Below are positions 37,059 through 47,521 of a DNA stretch of 64,000 nucleotides, in pieces. Numbering within the stretch: the first letter of the stretch is position 1; each line of letters starts with the position of its first letter. The notes beneath the pieces were generated by a model. It was given only the letters and a program-made list of their open reading frames with translations, ran no database searches and had not been told where the DNA came from. The translations under genes and the position numbers were made by a program. Origin of the DNA: Denitrobaculum tricleocarpae (lineage in GTDB: Bacteria > Pseudomonadota > Alphaproteobacteria > Kiloniellales > Kiloniellaceae). The stretch covers positions 372,001 through 436,000 of the forward strand of contig NZ_ML660056.1 in NCBI RefSeq assembly GCF_007004665.1, in the 5' to 3' direction.

Positions 37059-38177
37059 CTAATTGGTGATGTTCCTCGGAAAAACAAACGCTTGGCTGCG
37101 ATCAAGGTAAACATCAAGCGCTTCACCCTCCGCCGGCAGGTATCGGCCCGGGATGCGCGCGTGCCAGTGAAGCGGATGTCCCCGGTACTGAACCTCCTGC
37201 GGCTCAGTCCTGTCCTCGCCTGCCGCTTCTCTGCCGTCATCAAGCTTCAGATGCACCAGACTGCTCCGGCCGAGCATGCGTGCGGCGAGAACCGTGGCCG
37301 TATTGTCCGCAGGTTCGCTGCTGCTTCCCGGTGTTTTCAAACGCAGAGCCTCGGGGCGCACCAGAACGCTGACCGGCGTGCCCTCGGGCATGTCGGTAGT
37401 CGGAATTGACCCGAAGGGGGTAGCGACCTGCCCGCCATGGCTGACGCCTTCCAACTCATTGGCTTCACCGAAGAAAGTCGTCACGAAAGCGTTGCGGGGC
37501 GCGAAATAGAGGTCGCTCGGGCGCCCCTCCTGCTCAATCCGGCCCTCACGCATCAGGGCAATTCGGTCCGCCATAAACATGGCCTCTTCAGGATCGTGGG
37601 TCACCATCAGTGTTGCAGTACCGGCGTCCTTGAGCACGTGCAGGGTCTCATCCCGGACCTGATGCCGCAGCCGGGCGTCCAAACCCGAGAAAGGTTCGTC
37701 CAGCAGCATGATCTTGGGCTGGGGAGCCAGTGCCCTGGCCAGAGCCACCCTTTGCTGCTGGCCACCCGAGAGCATATGGGGGAAGGCTTTCAGGTAACTC
37801 TCCATACCGACCTGGGTCAGGGATGCTCTTACACGCTCCGCGCGCTGATCCGCTGGCAGAGCCGAGATACCGAAAGCAACATTGTCGGCGATCGAGAGGT
37901 GTGGAAAGAGAGCAAAGTCCTGAAATACAAGACCGATACTCCGCTCTTCGGGAGCCAGATTCCGGTGTGGTTCGCCCACCGTCTTACCGTCAATCAGAAT
38001 ACGCCCCTGTTGAACCGCTTCCAACCCGGCAGCTATACGCAAAGCAGTGGTCTTGCCACAGCCGGAAGGGCCGAGAAGGCACAAAAGCTCGCCGGGTTTC
38101 ACGGACAGCTCTATATCGTCGACTGCTCGAACCTCGCCAAAAAAATGGCTGACATGCTCGAACTTGAGCGCGTCCAT
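37059..38177 (-). CDS. ABC transporter ATP-binding protein, PotA/FbpC type
   Basis: A 372-residue ATPase: Walker A GPSGCGKTT, signature LSGGQQQRVALARAL, Walker B IMLLDEPFSGLDA, and the H-loop VTHDPEEA. A C-terminal TOBE-type domain (about residues 235-370) places it with spermidine/putrescine and ferric-iron importers. No permease or binding protein is adjacent. It sits between scpB and tatA, where alphaproteobacteria usually have none, so it looks like a displaced or inserted gene. The substrate is unknown. Confidence 0.88.
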   Translation of the reverse strand: MDALKFEHVSHFFGEVRAVDDIELSVKPGELLCLLGPSGCGKTTALRIAAGLEAVQQGRILIDGKTVGEPHRNLAPEERSIGLVFQDFALFPHLSIADNVAFGISALPADQRAERVRASLTQVGMESYLKAFPHMLSGGQQQRVALARALAPQPKIMLLDEPFSGLDARLRHQVRDETLHVLKDAGTATLMVTHDPEEAMFMADRIALMREGRIEQEGRPSDLYFAPRNAFVTTFFGEANELEGVSHGGQVATPFGSIPTTDMPEGTPVSVLVRPEALRLKTPGSSSEPADNTATVLAARMLGRSSLVHLKLDDGREAAGEDRTEPQEVQYRGHPLHWHARIPGRYLPAEGEALDVYLDRSQAFVFPRNITN

Positions 38178-38365
38178 AAACTCTCTTTCGTCGAAATAGG
38201 GTCACAGACCCAACCGCCGGAATCTGCAGCGGAGTCCCAAAAAGACCGGAAGCCTGTACTTCTCCGCCGAAGACGTCGAGCAGAGGTAATGCCACTGCGA
38301 ATAAAAATCAATCTCTCAAAATGCCGCGCACTCTCGTTTCGACATGGGGTGACCGCTCACTGCGG

Positions 38366-39214
38366 TCACTCCGCAGGCTTGGGGTCCTGCAGGCCCCTGG
38401 CGTCCATAACCGCATCATGAATGTCTTCCAGGATGACTTCGACCCTATCGCTGTCGTTCGCAGGCGTCTTACCGGCGGTAACGCTTTTGACGGTTTCTGA
38501 CGTGTCGGCGGGTTCGGTAGCTTCGGAGAGTTCGGGGGTTTCGACCTCCGATAAAGGCTCGCCGAAGTCTTCCGGCAGTAATTCGGCTGTTTCCTCCTCG
38601 TCATCCTCGTCTTCATCGGCGGTATCAACGCCTTCATCGCCGGTTCCAAGGAGAACTCCGCGACCGCCGAGCGCCGTGATCGCGGGCCGGCTGTCCAACA
38701 GTCCGGCAGCTTTCAGTTCCTCGATTCCCGGAAGAGAATCGACGGAATCCAGGCCAAAGTGATCCAGGAACGCATCCGTCGTGCCCCAGGTCACCGGCCG
38801 TCCCGGCGTCTTACGCCGCCCCTTCAGCTTGATCCAGCCCGCTTCGAGGAGGGTATCCAACGTGCCTTTCGAAAGCGCGACGCCCCGGATTTCCTCGATT
38901 TCTCCGCGGGTTACCGGCTGATGATAAGCCACGATCGAAAGCGTCTCGACCGCGGCGCGGGTCAGCTTTTTCACCGCCGTCGTCTCGATCTTCATGTAGG
39001 GCGCGAGATCCTGGGCCGTACGAAAAGCCCAGGCGTCCGAGATCTGCAAGAGGTTAACACCACGGTTTTCGTAGAGCGCTTGAAGCTCGAGTATCAAGCC
39101 ATTGATATCGGCGCCCTCCGGCAAATGCCGCTTTACGTCTTTCGCGGTGAGAGGCTTGGCCGAGCCGAAGAAGATCGCCTCCAAAAGCCGCAATTGATCA
39201 AATCGTTCGTTCAT
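38366..39214 (-). CDS. scpB: Segregation and condensation protein ScpB
   Basis: A 282-residue winged-helix partner of ScpA and Smc in chromosome condensation. LRLLEAIFFGSAKPLT, AYHQPVTRGEIEEIRGV and RPVTWGTTDAFLDHFGL are ScpB landmarks. After about residue 190 a long acidic tail follows, longer than in most ScpB. ATG overlaps the scpA stop by 4 nt. Confidence 0.95.
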   Translation of the reverse strand: MNERFDQLRLLEAIFFGSAKPLTAKDVKRHLPEGADINGLILELQALYENRGVNLLQISDAWAFRTAQDLAPYMKIETTAVKKLTRAAVETLSIVAYHQPVTRGEIEEIRGVALSKGTLDTLLEAGWIKLKGRRKTPGRPVTWGTTDAFLDHFGLDSVDSLPGIEELKAAGLLDSRPAITALGGRGVLLGTGDEGVDTADEDEDDEEETAELLPEDFGEPLSEVETPELSEATEPADTSETVKSVTAGKTPANDSDRVEVILEDIHDAVMDARGLQDPKPAE

Positions 39215-40029
39215 GACCGGTCCCGGATATCTTCATCGACGCCACGGAAGTAGATCTCTCCAAACATTCCGTCTTGCCGGATCTGCAGTTTGCCCTCACG
39301 GCAGAGCTCAAGCGAGGCAACAAAAGTGGTCGCAACAGCCGAGCGCCGTACCAGGGGATCCCGTAAATCGGCGGGCAGGAAGGAGCTTAGCGTTTTCCAA
39401 TTCGGCGTGGCGCCCAGCAGGGTTGTGAGGCGCTGTAGAGCATCATCGACCGTGTAGAGCTCGGTCGCCTGAATATGCAGACTGGAAACCTCGTTGCGCA
39501 CCCGGTTCTTCGCATAGGCGCGCAAAAGCTCAAGCAAGGACACATCGAACGTGGTCGTCGTTTCCGTGCGAAGCTGTTGAGGTTCGCCACGAACAAAAAT
39601 GCCCTGCCCCAGACGCGGACGCTCCGTGAGCAGCTTTCCCGCTTTCTGCATGGCTTCAAGGCGTTGGAGCTGGAACTTGAGAGCGGCAGCCATCTCAGCG
39701 CCGCTGGGTTCATCGTCTCCGGCGGGTTCGGGCAGCATCAGGCGCGATTTGAGGTAGGCCAGCCAGGCAGCCATGACCAGATAGTCCGCGGCCAGTTCCA
39801 AACGGACCTTGCGGGCCTCGCGCACGAACTCCAGATACTGGTCGGCAAGCGCCAGGATCGAGATCCCGGTCAGATCGACCTTCTGGTCCCGGGCGAGCTG
39901 CAGCAGGACGTCGATCGGGCCCTCATAGCCGTCCAGATCGAGAATCAGCCCGTCGCCCCGCTTCGGAAGCAAACCGGAATCCTCTTCGAAGGCGTCTTGG
40001 CCGTCTGTTATGTCCTCAGTCTCGGACAC
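39211..40029 (-). CDS. scpA: Segregation and condensation protein ScpA
   Basis: A 272-residue kleisin that bridges Smc heads. DLDGYEGPIDVLLQLARDQKVDL is the N-terminal motif, and the C-terminal winged helix ends with EIYFRGVDED. A GTG at 40027-40029 behind AGAGGGGC is the likely start, since an upstream extension to 40074 has atypical residues. It is coupled to scpB. Confidence 0.93.
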   Translation of the reverse strand: MSETEDITDGQDAFEEDSGLLPKRGDGLILDLDGYEGPIDVLLQLARDQKVDLTGISILALADQYLEFVREARKVRLELAADYLVMAAWLAYLKSRLMLPEPAGDDEPSGAEMAAALKFQLQRLEAMQKAGKLLTERPRLGQGIFVRGEPQQLRTETTTTFDVSLLELLRAYAKNRVRNEVSSLHIQATELYTVDDALQRLTTLLGATPNWKTLSSFLPADLRDPLVRRSAVATTFVASLELCREGKLQIRQDGMFGEIYFRGVDEDIRDRS

Positions 40030-40077
40030 CCCTGCCCCTCTACATATCGCGCACGTACGCGCCTGCCCCCACAATAT

Positions 40078-40761
40078 CTACAATAAGCCCGCCAGTGAGT
40101 AAAAAAATCTAACGAGCACTTCAATCGGCGGCCAGATGATCCAACCGATGACATTGACATATTGGCCGTACTGGCCTGCCAAAGTTGGGAGAAGGATCAG
40201 ACCAATCAAAATAAAGAAGCCAAAGCGCTCGACGGAGGCCAAGCGCACAGCAAGCGGATATGGCAGCAAGCCTACAGCGACTCTTCCACCGTCAAGCGGC
40301 GGCAAAGGCAGCATATTGAAAACGGCCAGTATAACATTGATAAAAATTGCATTTCTCAAATTTTCCGCGAGCCAAACCGCCGATAAATCGGGGAATAAAG
40401 GCAGCAGATGATAGAGTAACGCTGCAAGAGTCGCCAAGATGATGTTCGCCGCCGGTCCCGCCGCTGCGACAAGCACCATGTCCCGCCTCGGGTTATGGAG
40501 CCGGCCGAATTTCACAGGAACGGGTTTGGCCCAACCGAAAAGGAACCCCGCCCCGCTGAGCAGCAACATGGCCGGCAGGATCACTGTCCCGAAGGGGTCT
40601 ACGTGCCGTATTGGGTTAAAATTAACCCGCCCTAAGCGGTAGGCAGTATCGTCGCCGAGCTTCCAGGCCGCATAACCGTGCGCCGCTTCGTGGAAAGTGA
40701 TCGCCAGCAGAACGGGCAGAGCCCACACCGAGATGTCGTGCAAAAGTGACGAAATGTCCAA
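40078..40761 (-). CDS. Site-2 protease family (M50) membrane metalloprotease
   Basis: A 227-residue protein with about five to six membrane helices. The zinc site HEAAH is near residue 24 and the second metal-binding segment is PLPPLDGGRV. This is the short M50 type without a PDZ domain, of unknown substrate. It lies between nagZ and scpA, a common place for it in alphaproteobacteria. Confidence 0.92.
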   Translation of the reverse strand: MDISSLLHDISVWALPVLLAITFHEAAHGYAAWKLGDDTAYRLGRVNFNPIRHVDPFGTVILPAMLLLSGAGFLFGWAKPVPVKFGRLHNPRRDMVLVAAAGPAANIILATLAALLYHLLPLFPDLSAVWLAENLRNAIFINVILAVFNMLPLPPLDGGRVAVGLLPYPLAVRLASVERFGFFILIGLILLPTLAGQYGQYVNVIGWIIWPPIEVLVRFFYSLAGLL

Positions 40762-40835
40762 ACTCTATTCCTCATTGCGCCCTGTGCAGATACTTCGTAC
40801 CGCCTTGCGACAATCCCCATCAGTTCAGAGAAGCT

Positions 40836-41864
40836 CTATTCGCCGCCGAGTATCTCGTTTAAGCGCGCACGGGCCTCTTTGAAAGCGAAATCCTCGGCAT
40901 TGCCGAGGCGCTTGTCGGCCGCCATCGCCCGGTTCCGTGCTTCTTCGCTCATGATCCGCGAATTTGCAGCAACGGCCTGCATCTCATCGGCTTTGCCGTT
41001 GCAATGCAGCGCAATATCGCAACCCGCTGTCATAGCCGCCGCGGTCCGTTCGCCCAGATCACCGGAAAGGGCTTCCATGGAGAGGTCGTCTGTCAGCAGC
41101 AGCCCCTGGAAGCCGATATAGTCACGTATGACCTCTTCCACCACTTTCGGCGAGGCGGTCGCGGGGCGGTCCGGATCCACGGCGGTATAGACCACATGTC
41201 CCGTCATTGCCCAGGGGGCATCCGCGCGCAAGCGGAACGGCTCGAAATCCGTCTCTTTCAGCTCGTCCAGCGAAGCCGAGACGACCGGCAGCGACAAGTG
41301 GCTGTCGACCATGGCCCTGCCATGGCCGGGCATGTGTTTGATCACGGGCATGACATTGGCCGAAAGGCAGGCGTCAATGCAGATCTTTCCCAGTTTTGCG
41401 GCCACCTCGGGCTCGGAACCAAAGGCACGATCTCCGATCACATCGTGCGCGCCGGGGAATGCGAGATCGAGCGACGGGATACAGTTGACGTTCAGACCGA
41501 CGTCTCTGAGTTCCGCGGAAAGCAAAAGCGAATTCAGGCGCACGGCCTCTTCCGCAAGAGCCGGGTCTTCCTCCATGAGGCCGCCCAGACGCCCTGGTGC
41601 CGGCGCCGCCCGCCAATGCGGCGGCTTCAGCCGGGTCACGCGGCCCCCCTCCTGATCCACCAGGATGGGTGCATCCTCGCGGCCGATCGCCTCCCGCAGG
41701 TCGTAGGTCAGATGGCGCAGTTGTTCAGGTGTTTCGCAATTTCGCTTGAAGAGGATGAAGCCAAAGGGATTGGCGTCGGCAAAAAAGTCGCGTTCCCAGT
41801 CACTTAGAACCGGCCCCTCACAACCAAAGATGACGGCGGATGTGTCCGCAGAGAGCGTTTTCAT
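40836..41864 (-). CDS. nagZ: Beta-N-acetylhexosaminidase
   Basis: A 342-residue family 3 glycosidase that removes N-acetylglucosamine from cytoplasmic muropeptides during wall recycling. ILVDQEGGRVTRL and the signature IKHMPGHGRAMVDSH are present. The nucleophile Asp lies in LLTDDLSMEAL. The stop of the upstream SPOR gene is only 5 nt away, so they are co-transcribed. Confidence 0.95.
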   Translation of the reverse strand: MKTLSADTSAVIFGCEGPVLSDWERDFFADANPFGFILFKRNCETPEQLRHLTYDLREAIGREDAPILVDQEGGRVTRLKPPHWRAAPAPGRLGGLMEEDPALAEEAVRLNSLLLSAELRDVGLNVNCIPSLDLAFPGAHDVIGDRAFGSEPEVAAKLGKICIDACLSANVMPVIKHMPGHGRAMVDSHLSLPVVSASLDELKETDFEPFRLRADAPWAMTGHVVYTAVDPDRPATASPKVVEEVIRDYIGFQGLLLTDDLSMEALSGDLGERTAAAMTAGCDIALHCNGKADEMQAVAANSRIMSEEARNRAMAADKRLGNAEDFAFKEARARLNEILGGE

Positions 41865-41869
41865 CGCGG

Positions 41870-43018
41870 TTAACGACGCTTAACCAAGCAGTCCTGTTTG
41901 GCTGCTTTCAACTGTGCACAGAGATCCTGCGCTGTCGCCTTGGTCGGAAAAGGTCCGGTCTGCAGGCGATAGCGGGTTCCGATCCCGTCAATTTCAGCCC
42001 TTTCCACAATGGCTTTCATCTGCGCAAGTAAGCCTTTGTTTGCATTCTGAATTCTCTGCCATTCTGTAAGGGCAAGGTCTTCCGAACGCAACGATGCCAG
42101 CTGCAGGACATAACCACTGTCCCTCGGAACCTCGGCGAGCTGTGTCGCGGCGGGTTTCGGGGCGGCGGGCTCGGGCCGTGCCGCAGGCTTCGGCGCTTCA
42201 GCCGCAACAGGCGCCACAGGCGTGGGCTTGACGGCCGGCGCGTCCGGAATTGTCGGAGCAGCAGAGGGTGTCTCCGCGGCTTTTTCCGCCTCCGTCTTGG
42301 GTTTATCGACCGATGCGTTTCCGACTGTGCTGGCCGCTGATGTGCCTGCTGTCCCGCTACCGGCGCCGGAGGTCACAGCGGTTTCTGCCTGTTCGGCAAG
42401 CGTCTTCGCATCATCGTTTAACAGCGACGGGGAGCCTGCATCGGCCTCTTCGGTGACAACGACAGGTCGGTCTTCGTTATTTGCGAGGGCATTGTCAGTG
42501 TTCGTTGCACTGTTGCTGGAAGCCAGGGGCAGAGGTGCTTCGGGCGGCGGGAGCAGGCGTTCGACCTGCGGCTTCTCCGGATCGGGGTTGAGAATGAGCT
42601 TGTCCTGGTGCTCAACCTGCATTCCGCCGGGATTCTCGGGCTTCGTCTTAACCGGCTCAGGGTCGGCCTGGATGAGTTCCACGGTCTGCTCACGATCCGG
42701 CGATGTCCCCGGATCCAGAAAGGCAAACCAGACCACGCCGCCAAAGGCCGCGAGGATAACAAGCGCGATACCAACGGGCATGAGGTGGGAACGGCGCCTT
42801 TGGTCCCGCTCGTCGTCACCCGTATCTTGAACAAAATCGTCCATTTCTATTCCTTGGTCATAGCCAGGGTCATAGCCGGAATTCCGGCCCGAATCCAAAC
42901 CTTCGCCTGCGACGAGCGGTCTTGCAGTCATCGACGGCTCTGCCCTGGAGCCAGCCTTCAAACCGTCCAGAGCGCGTTCGAACCTGCGAAAAGCATCCGA
43001 GCCGCGATCGACCGGCAC
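41870..43018 (-). CDS. SPOR-domain membrane protein
   Basis: A 382-residue protein: cytoplasmic N-terminus, one membrane helix (about residues 80-100, VGIALVILAAFGGVVWFAF), a long alanine/proline/threonine-rich periplasmic linker and a C-terminal SPOR domain (about 305-380, YVLQLASLRSEDLA to QTGPFPTKATAQDLC). SPOR domains bind peptidoglycan lacking stem peptides at the division site. Its GTG start shares one base with the argS stop (TAGTG). The argS-SPOR-nagZ order is standard for the class. Confidence 0.9.
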   Translation of the reverse strand: MPVDRGSDAFRRFERALDGLKAGSRAEPSMTARPLVAGEGLDSGRNSGYDPGYDQGIEMDDFVQDTGDDERDQRRRSHLMPVGIALVILAAFGGVVWFAFLDPGTSPDREQTVELIQADPEPVKTKPENPGGMQVEHQDKLILNPDPEKPQVERLLPPPEAPLPLASSNSATNTDNALANNEDRPVVVTEEADAGSPSLLNDDAKTLAEQAETAVTSGAGSGTAGTSAASTVGNASVDKPKTEAEKAAETPSAAPTIPDAPAVKPTPVAPVAAEAPKPAARPEPAAPKPAATQLAEVPRDSGYVLQLASLRSEDLALTEWQRIQNANKGLLAQMKAIVERAEIDGIGTRYRLQTGPFPTKATAQDLCAQLKAAKQDCLVKRR

Positions 43019-44772
43019 TAGTGCATCTCCTCAGCCGGTTCGACGCCGAACACTTCAAGACCGGAGGCGATCACCACCGCGACGGAGCGCACCAACGCCA
43101 GCCTTGCCTGCGTCAGTTCCGGTTCGCCCGGGCGGATGAAACGCAGGTGGGCATTATCGTTGCCGCTGTGCCAAAGCCCGTGAAAGGCAGCCGCAAGGTC
43201 ATAGAGGTAAAAGGCTACCCTGTGAGGCTCATGCGCCTCCGCTGCGCTCTCCACCAGCCTGGGCCATTCGGCGAGCAGCTTCATAACAGCAAGCTCCCCC
43301 GAGTCGGTCAACAGCTTGAGATCACTGGAGGCCAAGGATACATCATCTAGTGCCAAACCGGAAAAGACTTGTGCGGCTTCACGGGCCACGGAACGCGAGC
43401 GGGCGTGAGCGTAATTCACATAGAAAACCGGATTGTCCCGGCTCTTCTCGAGAACGTTTTCCAGATCAAAGTCCAGCGTCGCATCGTTCTTTCGGGTCAG
43501 CATGATGAAGCGCACGACGTCCTTGCCGACTTCGTCGATAACCTCTTGAAGAGTAACGAAGTTACCGGAACGCTTGGACATTTTGACCATCTCGCCGCCG
43601 CGCATCAGCTTGACGAGCTGGCAAATCTTGACGTCCAGCACGCCCTCACCGCCGGTCAGGGCAGAAACCGCTGCCTGCATCCGCTTCACATAGCCGCCGT
43701 GATCCGCGCCCCAGACGTTGATCATGGTGCGTCCGCCGCGGTTAAACTTATCAAGGTGATAGGCGATGTCGTTTGCGAAATAGGTCAGGCTGCCGTCCGA
43801 TTTCAGCAGCGGCCGATCAACATCGTCGCCGAAATCCGTCGCCTTGAAGAGGGTCAGCGGCACGGGCTCCCAGTCATCGGGTTTTTTACCTTTGGGCGGC
43901 TCCAGCACGCCGACATAGACGAGGTCCCGGTCCTGAAGGGTCTTGATCGCGGCTTCGACCCCGCCGTTTTCGACCAGACTGCGCTCAGAGGAGAAAACGT
44001 CATGCCTCACACCAAGAGCCGCGAGATTCTGCCGCACCAGATCCATCAGGGCGTCAATCGCGAAACGCCTCACTTCCGGCAGCCACGTCTCCTCCGAAGT
44101 CCCAAGCCACTTCCCGCCGTCGCGCGCCGCGAGCGCCTTGCCGACGTCCTTGAGATATTCGCCCGGATAGAGTCCTTCGGGAATCTCACCGATGTCCTCG
44201 CCGAGCGCCTCCCGGTAGCGCAGATACGCGGAACGGGCCAGCACATCGACCTGGGCACCGGCGTCGTTGATGTAGTACTCGCGGATAACCTTATAGCCCG
44301 CCTTGGCAATCAGAGACGCCAGGGCATCGCCGACCACAGCGCCGCGCGCGTGCCCCACGGTAAGCGGGCCCGTGGGATTGGCGGATACGAATTCCACATT
44401 GACCGTTTGACCGGCGCCAATCGTCGAATCACCGTAGCGCGTCCCTGATTTCAGGATATCGCGCAGGCAGCCGCGCCAGACATCGCTGTCCAGCGCGACG
44501 TTGATGAAGCCCGGACCGGCGATTTCGACCTTTTCCACCGACGGCAGATCGCGCAGGCGCGCAGCCAGGTTTTCCGCCAGATCCCGTGGCTTCTGCCCGG
44601 CCCGCTTGGCGAGCACCATCGCGGCATTGGTGGCGATATCACCGTGGGAGCGCTCGCGGGGCGGCTCGGCTGAGACACGAGTGTAGTCAAGACCGTCGGC
44701 CAATTGTCCAGCTTGCGCCATATCCCCAAGCGCGGCGACAATAGAGTCTCTGAAGGATTTGAAAACGTTCAT
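43018..44772 (-). CDS. argS: Arginyl-tRNA synthetase
   Basis: A 584-residue class I synthetase. [20 protein letters not shown] contains the HIGH-type motif (VGHARG), and the KMSKS equivalent is [13 protein letters not shown]. The C-terminal anticodon-binding domain is complete. It lies 37 nt after dgt in the same direction. Confidence 0.97.
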   Translation of the reverse strand: MNVFKSFRDSIVAALGDMAQAGQLADGLDYTRVSAEPPRERSHGDIATNAAMVLAKRAGQKPRDLAENLAARLRDLPSVEKVEIAGPGFINVALDSDVWRGCLRDILKSGTRYGDSTIGAGQTVNVEFVSANPTGPLTVGHARGAVVGDALASLIAKAGYKVIREYYINDAGAQVDVLARSAYLRYREALGEDIGEIPEGLYPGEYLKDVGKALAARDGGKWLGTSEETWLPEVRRFAIDALMDLVRQNLAALGVRHDVFSSERSLVENGGVEAAIKTLQDRDLVYVGVLEPPKGKKPDDWEPVPLTLFKATDFGDDVDRPLLKSDGSLTYFANDIAYHLDKFNRGGRTMINVWGADHGGYVKRMQAAVSALTGGEGVLDVKICQLVKLMRGGEMVKMSKRSGNFVTLQEVIDEVGKDVVRFIMLTRKNDATLDFDLENVLEKSRDNPVFYVNYAHARSRSVAREAAQVFSGLALDDVSLASSDLKLLTDSGELAVMKLLAEWPRLVESAAEAHEPHRVAFYLYDLAAAFHGLWHSGNDNAHLRFIRPGEPELTQARLALVRSVAVVIASGLEVFGVEPAEEMH

Positions 44773-44809
44773 TTTATTGATTTTCTTGTTATTCGGTATG
44801 TTGAATGGG

Positions 44810-46003
44810 TCAGATTTCCTGACCCATCAGTCGGGCGTGTTGCTGCATTGCAAAGCGGTCGGTCATTCCTGCGATGTAATCCGCAATCAGGCGCGCCCTG
44901 CCCTTTTCGTCGAGACTTCCCGTCCCGTCACGCCACTCGTCCGGCAAGGCGGCCGGATGAGCCTGAAAATGCTGAAAGAGGTCTTCGACAACCCCTTTGA
45001 CCTCGTTGGTCATCCGCATGACACGGTCGTGACGGTACATCCGCGAAAAGAGAAAAGAACGCAAAACGCGCTCGTTCTCTCTCATCTCCCTGGAAAAGGC
45101 AACGACAGGATGGTCCAGCGCCCGGATATCCGCCGCATTTCTCGGTTGGGCCGCATCCAGTCTGTGCTTGGTTTCTTCGAGCAGATCGTTGACCATACGG
45201 TCGATCAGGCGCCGGACGGATTCGTGAATCAAGCTGGTTTCATCGATTCCGGGATAGGTTTTGGACACGTCGGAGAACGTAGGTCCGACCAGCGGGATTT
45301 CCTGAAGGTCTTCCACTGTGAAGAGGCCGGCGCGCAATCCGTCGTCGATGTCATGGTTGTTGTAGGCAATATCATCAGCCAGGGCCGCGACCTGTGCTTC
45401 CGGTCCCGCAAAGGTTCCGACTTCCAGATCGAAGTCTTTGCAAAAGGCAGTGATAAACCGCCCTGCACCGCCCTTCATAATCTCTTTCTCACCCGCATTG
45501 GGGCCTTCCAGGGGACCATTGTGCTTCACAATGCCCTCCAGGGTCTCCCAGGTCAGGTTCAGGCCTCGGAAGTGGGCGTAGCGGTGCTCAAGATCTGTAA
45601 CGATACGAAAGGTCTGTTCGTTATGGTCGAAACCGCCGTAAGGCGCCATCATCTCGCCCAGGATATCTTCGCCGGCATGGCCGAAAGGCGTATGTCCCAG
45701 GTCATGCGCCAGCGCGATCGCTTCCGCGAGATCTTCGTTCAGGCGCAAGGCCCGGCTGATACTCCTGGCAATCTGGGCAACCTCGATGGAATGAGTGAGG
45801 CGCGTACGGAAATGATCGCCTTCGTGATAGACGAACACCTGGGTTTTGTACTGCAAACGCCGGAATGCGCCGGAGTGGATCACCCTGTCGCGGTCCCGCT
45901 GGTAACAGGAACGGGTCGGGCTTTCCGGTTCGGCCGCACGGCGCCCGCGCGATTCGCCGGGATCGCAGGCGTAAGGCGCCAGATTTGCTGAGGACTCCAA
46001 CAT
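44810..46003 (-). CDS. dgt: Deoxyguanosinetriphosphate triphosphohydrolase-like protein
   Basis: A 397-residue HD-domain enzyme. The metal site is spread over [34 protein letters not shown] and [17 protein letters not shown], and the family fingerprint [21 protein letters not shown] is at residues 35-55. It hydrolyses dNTPs to nucleosides and triphosphate; this shorter, type 2 form may have broad specificity. It diverges from erpA and starts the argS-nagZ operon. Confidence 0.94.
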   Translation of the reverse strand: MLESSANLAPYACDPGESRGRRAAEPESPTRSCYQRDRDRVIHSGAFRRLQYKTQVFVYHEGDHFRTRLTHSIEVAQIARSISRALRLNEDLAEAIALAHDLGHTPFGHAGEDILGEMMAPYGGFDHNEQTFRIVTDLEHRYAHFRGLNLTWETLEGIVKHNGPLEGPNAGEKEIMKGGAGRFITAFCKDFDLEVGTFAGPEAQVAALADDIAYNNHDIDDGLRAGLFTVEDLQEIPLVGPTFSDVSKTYPGIDETSLIHESVRRLIDRMVNDLLEETKHRLDAAQPRNAADIRALDHPVVAFSREMRENERVLRSFLFSRMYRHDRVMRMTNEVKGVVEDLFQHFQAHPAALPDEWRDGTGSLDEKGRARLIADYIAGMTDRFAMQQHARLMGQEI

Positions 46004-46159
46004 TCGCGGACACTAACGTTTCCAACAGCGCAGACGCAACGGCAGAACCGCAAGAAGGACCGGTTTTCACAACTTTGTCTGACTTTAGAGACAATAGCTG
46101 AGAATCCAGGTGATGAATTGACAGTGCCTAACTTTTTCCTAAATAAGGAAGTCTAGATT

Positions 46160-46188
46160 TTGCTGTCACAAGCCATAAGAGCTATAGT
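46160..46188 (+). promoter_or_regulatory. Probable erpA promoter
   Basis: TTGCTG and TATAGT are separated by 17 nt, the -10 ending 28 nt before the start codon. A second, weaker TTGACA-containing site lies upstream near 46119. Confidence 0.5.
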
Positions 46189-46216
46189 GGCTGGAGATTA
46201 ACTCGGAGGAATGGGA

Positions 46217-46573
46217 ATGAGCGACGTCCTCGATGTCGTCAAGCAACCTGAAGTGACGCTTTCGGCGTCGGCGGCCAAGCGAATCGCCTGGCTGATCGAG
46301 CAGGAAGATCAATCGAACCTGATGATGCGGGTTTCTGTGTCCGGCGGCGGTTGCTCGGGCTTTCAATACGGGTTCTCGTTCGACGACAGCTTCAATGGGG
46401 ACGACAGGCGCTTTGAGCGCGACGGCGTGTCCGTTGTCATCGACGAGACATCCCTCGAGCTTCTCGGGGGTGCTGAGATTGATTTCGTCGAGGATCTGAT
46501 TGGCGCGTCTTTCCAGATCGTAAATCCGAATGCGACCTCTTCCTGTGGGTGCGGCTCCTCTTTTTCCATATAA
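46217..46573 (+). CDS. erpA: A-type iron-sulfur cluster carrier/insertion protein
   Basis: A 118-residue carrier that delivers Fe-S clusters to apoproteins. The three ligand cysteines occur in SGGGCSGFQYGF and the C-terminal SSCGCGSSFSI. ATG at 46217 has GGAGGA six nt upstream; the ATG at 46211 touches that site and is too close. Its pairing with the dgt-argS block is typical of alphaproteobacteria. ErpA and IscA are hard to separate by sequence alone. Confidence 0.9.
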   Translation: MSDVLDVVKQPEVTLSASAAKRIAWLIEQEDQSNLMMRVSVSGGGCSGFQYGFSFDDSFNGDDRRFERDGVSVVIDETSLELLGGAEIDFVEDLIGASFQIVNPNATSSCGCGSSFSI

Positions 46574-46693
46574 TCCCAGAGTGTTGCCGACTTTGCCTGG
46601 GGTCTATTTGGGGCGTTTTTGCACGCCGGAGACGTCTTGATTCGTTCACAATAAAGGTCGCTGACAGGCGGCCTTCCTTTTTTGCGGGGGTAC

Positions 46694-47467
46694 ATGGTCA
46701 AAATAGCGACCTGGAACGTCAATTCGGTCAATAAACGGCTGCCAAACCTTCTGGAGTGGCTCGAGACAGCCAAACCGGACGTGGCACTGCTTCAAGAGCT
46801 CAAGTGTGTCGAAGACAAGTTTCCACGCCTGGAAATCGAGGCCGCCGGCTATCAGGTCGCCCTGACCTCGCAAAAAAGCTATAACGGCGTCGCAATGCTG
46901 TCCCGCCAAGCCATCGAAGACGTTCGGATCGGCCTGCCCGGTGATGACGGCGACGAACAGGCGCGTTACGTCGAGGGCAGCACTTTCGGACTGAGGATCG
47001 CTGCGCTCTATTTGCCCAACGGCAATCCCGTCTCGAGCGAGAAGTTCCCGTACAAGCTCCGCTGGATGGAGCGTTTGCGCAAACATGCCGAGGATCTGCT
47101 TCGCAGCGAAGAGCCCGTCATTCTCGGCGGCGACTACAATGTCATTCCAAGCGACGACGACGCCTATGACGCCATCAAGTTTCAGGACGACGCCTTGAGC
47201 CGTCCCGAGTCCCGCCGCGCGTTCAGGGCAATCCTCAACCTCGGTTACACGGAAGCCTGGGCAAGCCTGCACAGCGAACGCCATGTCTACAGCTACTGGG
47301 ATTACTACGGTCAGGCCTTCGATCACGACAATGGCCTGCGGATTGACCACCTGTTGCTCTCGCCGCAGGCCGCCGATCGCCTGCAAAAATGTGAAGTCGA
47401 CCGGGAGCCGCGCGGAAAAGAAAACCCCTCGGATCACACGCCGGTTTGGTGCGAGCTTTCCGAATGA
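46694..47467 (+). CDS. xthA: Exodeoxyribonuclease III
   Basis: A 257-residue apurinic/apyrimidinic endonuclease and 3' exonuclease of base-excision repair. MVKIATWNVNS, LLQELKCVEDKFP, VILGGDYNVIP and the terminal NPSDHTPVWCEL carry the catalytic Asn, Glu, Asp and His residues. ATG at 46694 is preferred over a TTG four codons upstream. Confidence 0.95.
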   Translation: MVKIATWNVNSVNKRLPNLLEWLETAKPDVALLQELKCVEDKFPRLEIEAAGYQVALTSQKSYNGVAMLSRQAIEDVRIGLPGDDGDEQARYVEGSTFGLRIAALYLPNGNPVSSEKFPYKLRWMERLRKHAEDLLRSEEPVILGGDYNVIPSDDDAYDAIKFQDDALSRPESRRAFRAILNLGYTEAWASLHSERHVYSYWDYYGQAFDHDNGLRIDHLLLSPQAADRLQKCEVDREPRGKENPSDHTPVWCELSE

Positions 47468-47521
47468 ATGCGACGCTCAGCTGCGGATCCCGCGTCTCAT
47501 GCCACAGACCGAAGGGCCCTG

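Noticed and set aside
43369-44448. Plus-strand open frame over argS
   Set aside because: It is antisense to argS and without domain support.
44759-45991. Long plus-strand open frame over dgt
   Set aside because: It is antisense to dgt; the translated sequence looks like a mirror of the HD enzyme and has no family.
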